The notes below the pieces were generated by a model. The model saw only the letters and a program-made list of their open reading frames with translations, had not been told where the DNA came from and searched no databases. Position numbers and translations under genes: made by a program. Positions 1 through 8,137 of a stretch of DNA of 64,000 bases are shown piece by piece. Source of the stretch: Nitrospirota bacterium (lineage in GTDB: Bacteria; Nitrospirota; Thermodesulfovibrionia; Thermodesulfovibrionales; Dissulfurispiraceae); contig SCQE01000012.1 in assembly GCA_004321915.1 (NCBI GenBank), forward strand, positions 1-64,000, in the 5' to 3' direction. The number at the start of each line of letters is the position of its first letter. Position 1 is the first letter of the stretch.

Positions 1-84
1 AAAAACTATCAGACATTCAAAAAACTTACCGATGACTGGGTCGAACTTTCCCTCGCCATCGCTCGCCTACGCAAACAAAAATAG
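1..84 (+). CDS. C-terminal fragment of an unidentified protein (cut by window start)
   Basis: Frame 1 is open from the first base and ends with TAG at 82-84, giving 27 residues that finish in WVELSLAIARLRKQK. The tail is amphipathic and basic, with no motif I can assign. It could be the end of a transposase or of any helical protein. The downstream gene is on the opposite strand and converges on it. Nothing recognisable lies in 85-198. Confidence 0.4.
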   Translation, partial: KNYQTFKKLTDDWVELSLAIARLRKQK

Positions 85-198
85 TCTATAATCTCTATGA
101 GAACTTTGCACTGTCGAGTAGTTAAACTGAATAACTAAGGGTACGGCGGCGTTTGGATGAGGGGCTATGTGGATACGGTCGGGATTGCCGTATCTATA

Positions 199-1548
199 TC
201 AATCCGGGTCCGTTGCCTGCTCTTCCTTCAGTATTCTCCATAGGCTGGTCCTCGATATGCCGAGGGCTTCGGACGCCTTAGACTTGTTGCCGCCGAAGAG
301 TTCAAGCACCCGCTCCGCGTATTCCCTGCTTATGTCATCGAGGGATTTGATGTTGTGCGGATCTATGGTTTCTATATGAAAGGCCTTGATCCCTTGAGGC
401 AGACTCTCGGGTGTTATCACGTTGTTTTTTTCGAGGATGATCGCCCTTTCTACGATGTTCTCCAATTCCCTTACATTGCCCGGGAAGCTGTAGTCTTTCA
501 GGATATTCATGGCTTCTTTCGCAAAGCCTTTTATTTTTTTGTTCGATTTCGGCAGGTGTTTCCGCAGGAAGTATTCGCCGAGCGGCGCTATGTCGTCAGG
601 CCGCTCCCTCAGGGGCGGTATGAATATTTCCATTACATTTAGCCTGTAATAGAGGTCTTCCCTGAACCTGCCTTCTGTTATGGCGCTTTTCACCTGCTGG
701 TTCGTGGCCGCTATAAACCTTACATCCACCCTGATGGGGCGCGTACCGCCGACCCTAAAAAATTCGCCCTCCTCTATCACTTTCAGCAGCTTTGCCTGAA
801 GATTGGGCGTCATTTCCGCTATTTCGTCGAGGAACAGAGTGCCGGTGTCCGCTATTTCGACAAGCCCCTGTTTTGTCCTGACAGCGCCTGTGAACGCGCC
901 TCTTTCGTGGCCGAACAGTTCGCTGGCAAGCAGCTCCTCTGTGAAAGTGGCGCAGTTGACCGATAAAAACGGCATGTTCTGTCTTTTACCTGTAAAGTGT
1001 ATTATCTTGGCCAGAAGACTTTTGCCTACGCCGGTTTCTCCGGTGAGAAGGACATTGCAGTCGGAATCTTTTATGCCCTCGATCAGAGTGAGTATGTCGT
1101 TCATGCTCTTGCTCTTGGCGATTATCGAGACCTTTTTGTCCATGCCTAAGTAAGTCTTGAGCGCGAGGTTCTCTTTACGAAGGGTCTTCTGCTGAATGAT
1201 CTTGCCGACCCTGAGCGCGAGGTCTTCGAGGTCGAAGGGCTTGGCGATATAATCGTAGGCCCCTTTTTTCATCGCGTCCACAGCCGAGCCGATACTGCCG
1301 AAACCGGTTATAAGCACCACTTCGGTTTCAGGATATTTTTCCTTTACTGCTTCAAGAAGCGCAATGCCGTCCATGCCCGGCATTTTTATGTCTGTAATCA
1401 GCAGGTCGAACTTATGCCGGTCGAGCAGGTCGAGGGCTTCGAGACCGTCCTTCGTTCCCGAGACTTTATGTCCTTCTTCGGTCAGGGTCTCGACGACATT
1501 TTCGAGGGTTATCTCTTCATCTTCGGCAACTAGTATTTTAAATGCCAT
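199..1548 (-). CDS. NtrC-family sigma-54-dependent response regulator
   Basis: A 449-residue cytoplasmic transcription activator. The N-terminal receiver domain (residues 1-120) has acidic residues VAEDEE, phospho-acceptor D53 in ITDIKMP and the conserved Lys at 103. The central AAA+ domain (about 138-375) carries Walker A GETGVGKS (170-177) and the sigma-54 contact loop GAFTGA (217-222). A Fis-type HTH closes the protein (about 421-443, KASEALGISRTSLWRIL). Family knowledge: it hydrolyses ATP to open sigma-54 promoters after phosphorylation. It lies 17 bp downstream of the sensor kinase gene, its obvious partner. The pair is divergent from the ABC importer cluster, but I found no TGGC/TGC -24/-12 element in front of that importer, so its target is unknown. 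Confidence 0.95.
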   Translation of the reverse strand: MAFKILVAEDEEITLENVVETLTEEGHKVSGTKDGLEALDLLDRHKFDLLITDIKMPGMDGIALLEAVKEKYPETEVVLITGFGSIGSAVDAMKKGAYDYIAKPFDLEDLALRVGKIIQQKTLRKENLALKTYLGMDKKVSIIAKSKSMNDILTLIEGIKDSDCNVLLTGETGVGKSLLAKIIHFTGKRQNMPFLSVNCATFTEELLASELFGHERGAFTGAVRTKQGLVEIADTGTLFLDEIAEMTPNLQAKLLKVIEEGEFFRVGGTRPIRVDVRFIAATNQQVKSAITEGRFREDLYYRLNVMEIFIPPLRERPDDIAPLGEYFLRKHLPKSNKKIKGFAKEAMNILKDYSFPGNVRELENIVERAIILEKNNVITPESLPQGIKAFHIETIDPHNIKSLDDISREYAERVLELFGGNKSKASEALGISRTSLWRILKEEQATDPD

Positions 1549-1565
1549 AATTGCAAGTTTAAAGG

Positions 1566-3146
1566 TTATCCGCCGCTCTTGGCAACATTCGTCCCCGGAA
1601 TGTTTTTGGGCAGCGAGATAATAAAGGTCGTGCCTTCGTTTTCTTTGCTTTCTACCCTCACATGGCCCCGGTGTTTTTGAATAATATTGAACACGATCGA
1701 AAGACCGAGACCGGTGCCTTTGTCCTTTGTGGTATAAAAAGGTTCGAATATCTTCTCGGTAGTTTCCTGTCCCATACCCTTGCCTGTGTCGGCCACCCTG
1801 ACAACGACATGATCGTCTTCTTCTACGGCCTTGACCGAAAGCCCGCCTTCGCCTGACATGGCATCGACGGCGTTCGAAAAAAGATTTATGAAGACCTGCT
1901 CCATCTGCTCCGGGTCTGCGTATATGACTATCTCAGGCGGATGCAGTTCGGCGGCGAATGAGATTCTTTCTGTGGCCGGCGTGTTGCCGAGATGTCTATA
2001 TGCGGCCGATATGAGGTTCCTCAGTTCCACGGCCGTGAAATGGGGCTCTCTTCCCCTAGCGAATTCTAACAGCTCCCCGACGATACTTTTGACCCTCATG
2101 GTCTGTCCGAAGATGTCGTCGAGTCCCTTTTTTACGGCCGGAGGACATTCGTCTCCGGATTTCTTGAGAAGCCTTTGCGCGGTGGTATAGATGTTGTTAA
2201 GAGGATTGTTCAGTTCATGGGCCACTCCTGCAGCGAAAGTGCCGATGGCCGCCAGTTTCCTGCTGTGCAGAAGTTCTTTCTCCCGCTGCGAAAGCCGGTC
2301 TTCCATGTAATTGAATTTTTCGATGAGTACGCCGACCTCGTCCTTGGACCATTTTTCAGGGGTTTGGGCGACATGGTCGAAAGCTCCGGCCCCGGCTTTC
2401 TCAACGACAGAGGTAAGAATCCGCAGCCGTCTGACTACGCTGTTCATTACGAACAGAAAAATCCCGAACCCTACTGCGAGGAACAAGGGGAAGAATACCA
2501 GTATCGCGGTCCGAGAAGCGTGGATAAAACCGTCCACTTTCTCACGGGCCGACTTGTCCAGTTCTTTCGATACTGCGAGGATGTTTTCCCCTGTTTTCCG
2601 GATGGCCGTGATTTCGGTGTCCAACTCCTTCAGGGAAATTATCAATGGGTGGTTGGTGTTCAGGGAGAAGTTTTTTTCGAGATGGCCTACATCTTCGAGC
2701 GGTTTATCTAGGAAGTTTGCTTCGAGCAGTCCGCTCACCTTTGCGTAAGCGGGCGAAGCTTTTTTAAGTCTTTCGGATTCGCCTGACGCGATGCCTACCG
2801 ATTTTTCGATGGCCGCGAATTGTACGCGGTACTCCTGAATGAGACTCTTGAGCGAGGCTATGCGTTCGATATGGGCGCTTTCTACGCTTTTCGTTATATC
2901 TTCGAGTTCCGTAAGATACCTGTAGATCGCCTTTGACTCGTCATCAGCCTTAGTGCGGGTAAATAGAAAGTAGTTCTTTTCGTGTCTTCTCAGCTGGAGC
3001 GATTTGCTTCTTACAGTATCGGTCATTTCCAAAAACGCGGTCTCTTTTTTCATCTCGATAAAATTCAGATACAGAAATACGGAAAGCAGGGCTATGACCA
3101 AGGCGCTGACAAAAAAACTCAGGAGGATCTTTTTTTGCAGGTACAT
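1566..3146 (-). CDS. Membrane sensor histidine kinase (HAMP-HisKA-HATPase), partner of the NtrC-type regulator
   Basis: A 526-residue kinase. A first membrane helix (about 7-29) and a second (about 213-236) flank an approximately 180-residue, helix-rich periplasmic sensor region resembling four-helix-bundle sensors. A HAMP linker follows (about 237-290). The dimerisation domain has the H-box GVAHELNNPLNN with phospho-acceptor H310. The C-terminal ATPase domain has DTGKGM and GTGLGLS boxes. It is the first gene of a two-gene operon with the regulator. The ATG at 3146 has no Shine-Dalgarno. A TATAAT hexamer on the minus strand (3157-3162) ends 10 bp before it, so the message may be almost leaderless. 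The ligand is unknown. Confidence 0.95.
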   Translation of the reverse strand: MYLQKKILLSFFVSALVIALLSVFLYLNFIEMKKETAFLEMTDTVRSKSLQLRRHEKNYFLFTRTKADDESKAIYRYLTELEDITKSVESAHIERIASLKSLIQEYRVQFAAIEKSVGIASGESERLKKASPAYAKVSGLLEANFLDKPLEDVGHLEKNFSLNTNHPLIISLKELDTEITAIRKTGENILAVSKELDKSAREKVDGFIHASRTAILVFFPLFLAVGFGIFLFVMNSVVRRLRILTSVVEKAGAGAFDHVAQTPEKWSKDEVGVLIEKFNYMEDRLSQREKELLHSRKLAAIGTFAAGVAHELNNPLNNIYTTAQRLLKKSGDECPPAVKKGLDDIFGQTMRVKSIVGELLEFARGREPHFTAVELRNLISAAYRHLGNTPATERISFAAELHPPEIVIYADPEQMEQVFINLFSNAVDAMSGEGGLSVKAVEEDDHVVVRVADTGKGMGQETTEKIFEPFYTTKDKGTGLGLSIVFNIIQKHRGHVRVESKENEGTTFIISLPKNIPGTNVAKSGG

Positions 3147-3197
3147 GTTCGGGAGTATTATAACCGAACAAAGCCTTTCTGATATACTTAACCGAAC
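3147..3197. promoter_or_regulatory. Divergent promoter region with three GTTCGG/CCGAAC half-sites
   Basis: The 80-bp gap between the sensor kinase and the ABC importer holds GTTCGG at 3147-3152 and CCGAAC at 3164-3169 (an inverted pair) and a second direct TAACCGAAC copy at 3189-3197; the first TAACCGAAC is 3161-3169. A minus-strand TATAAT (3157-3162) and a plus-strand TATACT (3183-3188) sit between the copies. The arrangement fits an operator read by a dimeric regulator controlling both directions. This is inference from repeats only. Confidence 0.4.
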
Positions 3198-3226
3198 GGA
3201 AAGTCATTATAAAAAGGAGCGATTTT

Positions 3227-4390
3227 ATGATCTTCAGAAGGTGCTTATCGGCTGTGGCCGCGCTTTTGACGGCTTGTTCGTTTTCTTCCTTTGCTTATGC
3301 TCAGGACCAACTTCACACGATAAAGGTCGGGCATGTGGGGCATGACCACCAGATAGCGATTTACGCTGCAATAGACGCAGGCAAGTCGCTCGAAAAGGAG
3401 TACGGCGTTTATTTCAATGAACTTAAGCGCCACGAGATGTACGAGCTTTACGACAAGGGGAAACTTGTCGCAAGGGTGCAGATGGTAAGGGTCGGCGGCG
3501 GGGCCAAGATGCCTGCCGCGCTTGAGCAGAACCACATAGAGGTGGGGCTCGGAGGCATAGGGCCTGTGATGAAATTTATAGAGAAGGGCGCTCCGATAAA
3601 GATATTGGCCCCGCTTAACAGTGACGGCGATGCGATGGTTGTGAGGACCGATTTTCAGGCTGCTTCGTGGGAGGATTTTTCGCGCGAGGTGAAGATGTCT
3701 AAAAAACCGGTGAAGATCGGATATAAAGACCCGATGGCTAACGCCTACATGATATTCGTCCGCGCGCTTACTGAGGAGGGCATCAGCTACGGCCACGAGA
3801 CCCTCGATAAGGACGGCAGGCAGGTACAGGTGATAATGGTCAATCTGCAGGGTGAAGAAAACGCCTTGCCTTCCCTCGAAAGCAGGATAGTCGACGGCGT
3901 GGTGGTCAATGAGCCTGCGCCTTCGCTCTTGGTGCACAAAGGCGCGGCCAAGAGGCTTGCGAACCTTTCGGAACTGCCGCCTAAAGGCAAATTCGCGGGG
4001 CATCCGTGCTGCATTGTCGCTGCGTCCGAAAAGACGATAAAAGAAAAACGTGCGGTTCTTAAAGCATTGCTTAAGGCCATTGCTGCAGGCGGAGACATAA
4101 TCCAGCATGACAGGGAAAAGGCGCTCGCATCCGAAACCTCGTGGACAAAGACCCCGGCGGAGGTCGGCAAACGGAGCATAATGAACGTGAGCTATATCGT
4201 AAAACCGGACGAAGCGTGGCAAAAGGCTGTGGATAAGTGGCTCACGATGATGTCCGGTTCAGGGCAGTTCAAAGGCAGGTTCGGCGGCAAGTCCGTGCAG
4301 GACATCCGCGCTGCGGCCCTTTCTCTCGATTTGATGAACGAGGCCCTTTCCGAGATGAAATTAAAGAAACAGGACTTGAAAAAGAAATGA
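3227..4390 (+). CDS. NitT/TauT-type ABC transporter substrate-binding protein
   Basis: 387 residues with a Sec signal peptide ending near AYA/QD (residues 23-26), so it is a periplasmic binding protein. The mature N-terminus (TIKVGHVGHDHQIAIYAA) and the central pattern (a GGIGP segment, then VVNEPAPSLLVHKG) fit the NMT1/SsuA-like family that feeds nitrate, taurine, sulfonate or thiamine-precursor importers. The sequence does not say which ligand. A good ribosome-binding site (AAAAGGAG) lies 8 bp before the ATG. The gene overlaps the permease by 4 bp (ATGA) and starts a co-directional run to 9547. Confidence 0.85.
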   Translation: MIFRRCLSAVAALLTACSFSSFAYAQDQLHTIKVGHVGHDHQIAIYAAIDAGKSLEKEYGVYFNELKRHEMYELYDKGKLVARVQMVRVGGGAKMPAALEQNHIEVGLGGIGPVMKFIEKGAPIKILAPLNSDGDAMVVRTDFQAASWEDFSREVKMSKKPVKIGYKDPMANAYMIFVRALTEEGISYGHETLDKDGRQVQVIMVNLQGEENALPSLESRIVDGVVVNEPAPSLLVHKGAAKRLANLSELPPKGKFAGHPCCIVAASEKTIKEKRAVLKALLKAIAAGGDIIQHDREKALASETSWTKTPAEVGKRSIMNVSYIVKPDEAWQKAVDKWLTMMSGSGQFKGRFGGKSVQDIRAAALSLDLMNEALSEMKLKKQDLKKK

Positions 4391-5262
4391 CTATGTTGCC
4401 CGGTAGCAAGCCGTTGCACTGGGCGGACCGCCTTCCCGCGAAGCTGCTGCTCGGCGCGATAATCCCCGCGCTGATGATCTTCTTCTGGTGGCTTGCAGGC
4501 AGGAGCGGCACGGCTGTAGTGCCTTCGATTATGGAAGTGTTGAAGGTGCTTGCCGACCCTTTTGAACCTCCTGCCGACATGTACTCGTCGTCCTTGGCGT
4601 TTTCTCTGCTGATGACCCTGTTGCGGCTTGTCATAGGCTTTGGCCTCGGCGTTGTTACCGCAGTTCCGCTCGGCTTGCTGGCCGGAAGTAACAGAGTTAT
4701 CGACAGGATACTCGGTCCCTCGATCCAGATGTCGAGGGCGATAAACCCGATAGTTTTGCTCCCGATAGCTGTCGCGTTGTTCGGTCTGTCTTCAATCGCA
4801 ACGATATTAGCCGGAGGGCCGGACGCGTGGAAGCACGATGTATTGGATCAGGTGCAGCTCGCGATGATATTCATTCTCTGGTGGGGCGCGTTCTTTCCTG
4901 TGTTCGTGAGCACGGTGCACGGAGTAAAGGGAGTGCGCGCTGCCTATTTAGAAACCATGGAAATGATGGGCGCGGACAGCCGGACTGTTTTCAGGAGGGT
5001 GATATTCCCCCACGCGCTGCCTTCGATAGCGAACGGAATGAGGATAGGCATGGGAGTGACTTGGCTTGTGCTGCTTGCGGCCGAGGTCTTCCCCGGCACG
5101 AGGAGCGGGCTCGGATACATGCTCTGCACAGCCTGCAAGACGTCCGATTACCAGTACACCTTTGCGGCAATGATATTAATCGCTGTTTTAGGCCTTTCGA
5201 TAGATACGGCCATGAGCAGGTTCGAAAAGAGGGCGGGGCACTGGCGCTCTCCCGAGCGGTAG
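4387..5262 (+). CDS. ABC transporter permease (NitT/TauT type)
   Basis: A 291-residue inner-membrane subunit with about six helices. The EAA-type loop that contacts the ATPase is visible as METMEMMGADSRTVFRRVIF. I chose the ATG at 4387 because it overlaps the TGA of the binding-protein gene (ATGA). A longer in-frame reading from 4237 would add 50 residues of arginine-rich sequence unlike a permease N-terminus. One cytoplasmic stretch (SIATILAGGPDAWKHDVLDQ) is longer than usual for this family. It forms the import channel together with the preceding and following genes. Confidence 0.88.
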   Translation: MTMLPGSKPLHWADRLPAKLLLGAIIPALMIFFWWLAGRSGTAVVPSIMEVLKVLADPFEPPADMYSSSLAFSLLMTLLRLVIGFGLGVVTAVPLGLLAGSNRVIDRILGPSIQMSRAINPIVLLPIAVALFGLSSIATILAGGPDAWKHDVLDQVQLAMIFILWWGAFFPVFVSTVHGVKGVRAAYLETMEMMGADSRTVFRRVIFPHALPSIANGMRIGMGVTWLVLLAAEVFPGTRSGLGYMLCTACKTSDYQYTFAAMILIAVLGLSIDTAMSRFEKRAGHWRSPER

Positions 5263-5263
5263 C

Positions 5264-6043
5264 GTGGCCGATATGGAAAAAATACCGGCCTTCAGTCTGA
5301 CCGGAGTTTCGAAGAACTTTCTGAGCAGGCAGGGAGTGCGTGTCAATGCGCTCGAAGGGGTTTCATTCAGTGCAGAGAAGGGGGCGATAACCTGTCTCGT
5401 CGGACCGACCGGTTCCGGCAAATCAACGGTCCTTAGATTGTTGTCAGGCCTTGAACTGCCTGATTCAGGAGAGGTCTTGGTCGACGGGGCCGCTGCCGCT
5501 CACGGCAAGATAAGCATAGGCTATCTGACGCAGCATCATACCCTGTTCCCGTGGCTCTCTACCTCAGAAAATATCGGACTGCCCCTTGAAATTAAGAAAA
5601 TCCACGAAGCGGAGCGCAGCCGAAGAGTAGCGCGCATCTGTGAAATGCTCGGGCTTAAAGACGCGCAAAAGCTGTATCCTTATGAGCTTTCGGGCGGCAT
5701 GCAGCAGAGGTCCGCACTCGGCAGGCTATTGGCCTCCGATTCCCTCTATTGGCTTATGGATGAGCCGTTCAATGCGCTTGACGAACGGACGCGCCACCAG
5801 CTTCAGGCCTTGCTAATAAAGCTTGCGTCGGAGAACGGCGTATCGGTTTTATTCGTGACCCACTCGATCGACGAGGCGGTTTTTCTTGCGGACAGGATAA
5901 TAGTACTCTCGCCGAATCCCGGGCGTGTGGAGGGTTCTTTCGACATTTCGATAAAGCATCCGCGCAACAGGCTCTCGCCGGAATACGGTAAGCTCATAGA
6001 AGAGGTCAGGCAGAGCATAGAAGCGGTGATCAAAGAGGAATAA
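5264..6043 (+). CDS. ABC transporter ATP-binding protein (NitT/TauT type)
   Basis: A 259-residue cytoplasmic ATPase subunit with Walker A GPTGSGKST (about 47-55), Q-loop LTQHHTLFPWL, signature LSGGMQQR, Walker B LYWLMDEPF and the H-loop VTHSIDEA. The start is GTG at 5264, one base after the permease stop; an ATG at 5273 is an alternative that loses three residues. It energises the importer formed with the two upstream genes. The next gene starts immediately after its stop (6044), so transcription almost certainly continues into the unusual membrane protein. Confidence 0.93.
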   Translation: MADMEKIPAFSLTGVSKNFLSRQGVRVNALEGVSFSAEKGAITCLVGPTGSGKSTVLRLLSGLELPDSGEVLVDGAAAAHGKISIGYLTQHHTLFPWLSTSENIGLPLEIKKIHEAERSRRVARICEMLGLKDAQKLYPYELSGGMQQRSALGRLLASDSLYWLMDEPFNALDERTRHQLQALLIKLASENGVSVLFVTHSIDEAVFLADRIIVLSPNPGRVEGSFDISIKHPRNRLSPEYGKLIEEVRQSIEAVIKEE

Positions 6044-8137
6044 ATGTTTTCATCTTTGCCCATAATCGTTATGGGTTTTTCTTCGCTCCTGATGCAGGTG
6101 GTATGCATCAGGTCTCTGCTAGCTCTTTTTTCGGGCAATGAGCTTGTAATCTGCATCACACTCGCAGTCTGGCTGGCTTCTGTCGGTTTGGGGAGTTTTT
6201 ACGGATGGAGGTTTAAGGCTCGGAGCTCCTTTGCGAATTCCTTTCTTGCCGCTGCTTTGACGGCTCAATTCTCGTTCTTTATTATCGGAGCTTTTCGTAT
6301 GTTTTTTGTCTTTTCATCGGGAGAGGTCGTACCGTTTGCTGCGACCGTGGCCCTCTCTTTTGGGGCACTCTTTCCGCTCTGTTTTGTGTTCGGGATGCAG
6401 TTCCCTTTGGCAGTGGAGAATTTGAAAAAGAAGGCTTCTGAGGTTTATTGGCTTGAGGCCTGCGGCGCTTTTGCGGCAGGCGTCTTGTTTGTCTTTGCTT
6501 TCTCGGGCAGGGTGGATTCTACGGCGATAGTTGCATTGACCGCTTTTTTGAACATGATCGTCTTTGGCGTCCTTTCGCGCAGAAGGATTTTCTTGTTTCT
6601 TCTCATTTTGCCGCTCCTCTTTTATTTTGCGGAACGGAAGCTGTTTCACTATTCCTTGCCCCAAGGAGTGACCCAAGTTGAACGGCTTGAATCCAGATAC
6701 GGCGAGATAGCGGCAGGCAAGCGTGCAGGCCAGACGGGCGTTTATGTTTCGGGCGCCTTTGCCTTCGCATATCCGGACATGCAGACAGAGGAAAATATCC
6801 ACATACCGCTCACAGCGCATGAAGCGCCTAAAAAAATCCTTGTTATCGGCGGTTCTCCGGCAGTTGTCAGGGAACTTCTGAAATATCCTGTCGAAAATAT
6901 AGACTTTATAGAACTCGACCCTGCGCTGCTGGATTTGTCAAAGCGGCTTCTCTCTCCGGAAGACAGATACTTTCTCGACGATAAACGTGTCAGCCTGATA
7001 ACTCAGGACGGCAGGTCTTTTGTAAAATCTGCTCATCCCAAGTATGACCTGTTGGTATTAAATCTTCCGGAGCCTTCCACCGCCTCGATAAACAGGTTTT
7101 ATACTATGGATTTTTTTAAGGAGGCAAAGGCGGCACTGAACAAAGGCGGAATGCTTGCGCTTTCCCTTCCCGCCTCGTACGGCTATATAGGAAAGAGGAT
7201 GCAATGGGCCAACGGCTCGGTATATGGATCTCTCAGGCGTGTGTTTGCACATGTCGAGGTTTCGTCCGAGGAGTACGGTATTATGCTTGCGTCGGATTCT
7301 TCGGTGCTCTCCGGCCCTCAAATCCTCGACGGCAGGTTTAACGAGCGGGGGGTAGGCACAGTCTATTTCAGGGGAGAGCTCTTTTACGACATCTTCGATA
7401 GATTGAAGACGGACGCTGTTAAAGAGAGGCTCGGCAGGGTGGATGTGTTGAACACAGACAGCAGGCCGGTCGCGTATCTCTATAATTTGATGATATGGTC
7501 AGATATCCACGGCGGGGGAATATTGAATTGGGTGTCAGGCACAGGCGGATTCATATTCGGGGCGGTTTTGGTGCTTCTGTTTTCTGCGGCAGGATATGTG
7601 ATCTTCAAAAGGAGAAAGGCCGTGTACTTCTCGCTTTTTACGACAGGCTATGTTTCTATGGCCTTTTCATCCGTGCTTATCTTGGGTTTTCAATCGGCCT
7701 TCGGTTTTGTGTATGAAAGCATCGGTCTGTTGAGCGCGGTTTTTATGGCCGGGCTTGCTGCAGGCTCGCTGCTGGCCGAAAGGAAGTTCGGCGGTCTAAA
7801 ATATCTGAAGGCTGCCGAGGCTTTGTCAGCATTGTTTTTTATCGCAGCCGTATATATGCTCAAAAGCAGCCTGTCGTTTTATGCCTTCGGCTTTTTATGC
7901 GGCATAATAGGGGGGATTCAATTTGGTGCGGCAGCAGCGGTTTTGGGCAGGAGAGATGAGGCTGCGACTTCAGGCAGGCTTTACGCGACGGATATCTCAG
8001 GCTCATTTGCAGGGGCTTTGATTACCGCGCTTTTTGCGATACCGGTATTGGGGATGGAGACGACACTCTTTATATTATCGGCAATGAAACTTTTATCACT
8101 GGCGTTTCTGTCATCGGCAGACCATGAAAAGGTTTAG
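6044..8137 (+). CDS. Polytopic membrane protein with embedded degenerate spermidine-synthase-like domain
   Basis: 697 residues in three parts: about six to seven membrane helices (1-198); a soluble Rossmann-like domain (about 215-430) that follows the aminopropyltransferase/methyltransferase plan; and about six more helices (497-690). The SAM-type glycine loop reads VIGGSPAVV (267-275), where the genuine SpeE at 39970 has GGGDGG. The acidic residue after the next strand is kept (FIELDP, 288-293). The catalytic Asp region reads LLVLNLPEPST (336-346) instead of VDSTD, so classic aminopropyl transfer is doubtful. Fusions of this kind are annotated as spermidine-synthase-like in databases, but their function is not established to my knowledge. 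It is translationally adjacent to the ABC ATPase (0 bp) and overlaps the FMN-binding gene by 14 bp, so a joint role in membrane transport or redox is inferred. Confidence 0.75.
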   Translation: MFSSLPIIVMGFSSLLMQVVCIRSLLALFSGNELVICITLAVWLASVGLGSFYGWRFKARSSFANSFLAAALTAQFSFFIIGAFRMFFVFSSGEVVPFAATVALSFGALFPLCFVFGMQFPLAVENLKKKASEVYWLEACGAFAAGVLFVFAFSGRVDSTAIVALTAFLNMIVFGVLSRRRIFLFLLILPLLFYFAERKLFHYSLPQGVTQVERLESRYGEIAAGKRAGQTGVYVSGAFAFAYPDMQTEENIHIPLTAHEAPKKILVIGGSPAVVRELLKYPVENIDFIELDPALLDLSKRLLSPEDRYFLDDKRVSLITQDGRSFVKSAHPKYDLLVLNLPEPSTASINRFYTMDFFKEAKAALNKGGMLALSLPASYGYIGKRMQWANGSVYGSLRRVFAHVEVSSEEYGIMLASDSSVLSGPQILDGRFNERGVGTVYFRGELFYDIFDRLKTDAVKERLGRVDVLNTDSRPVAYLYNLMIWSDIHGGGILNWVSGTGGFIFGAVLVLLFSAAGYVIFKRRKAVYFSLFTTGYVSMAFSSVLILGFQSAFGFVYESIGLLSAVFMAGLAAGSLLAERKFGGLKYLKAAEALSALFFIAAVYMLKSSLSFYAFGFLCGIIGGIQFGAAAAVLGRRDEAATSGRLYATDISGSFAGALITALFAIPVLGMETTLFILSAMKLLSLAFLSSADHEKV

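Noticed and set aside
3147-3226. Sigma-54 promoter for the ABC-redox cluster
   Set aside because: Expected because an NtrC-type activator is divergent to it, but no GG-N10-GC element is present in the gap.
4237-4386. N-terminal extension of the ABC permease
   Set aside because: The extra 50 residues overlap the binding-protein gene, are arginine-rich and lack a membrane helix; the ATGA start at 4387 fits the family.
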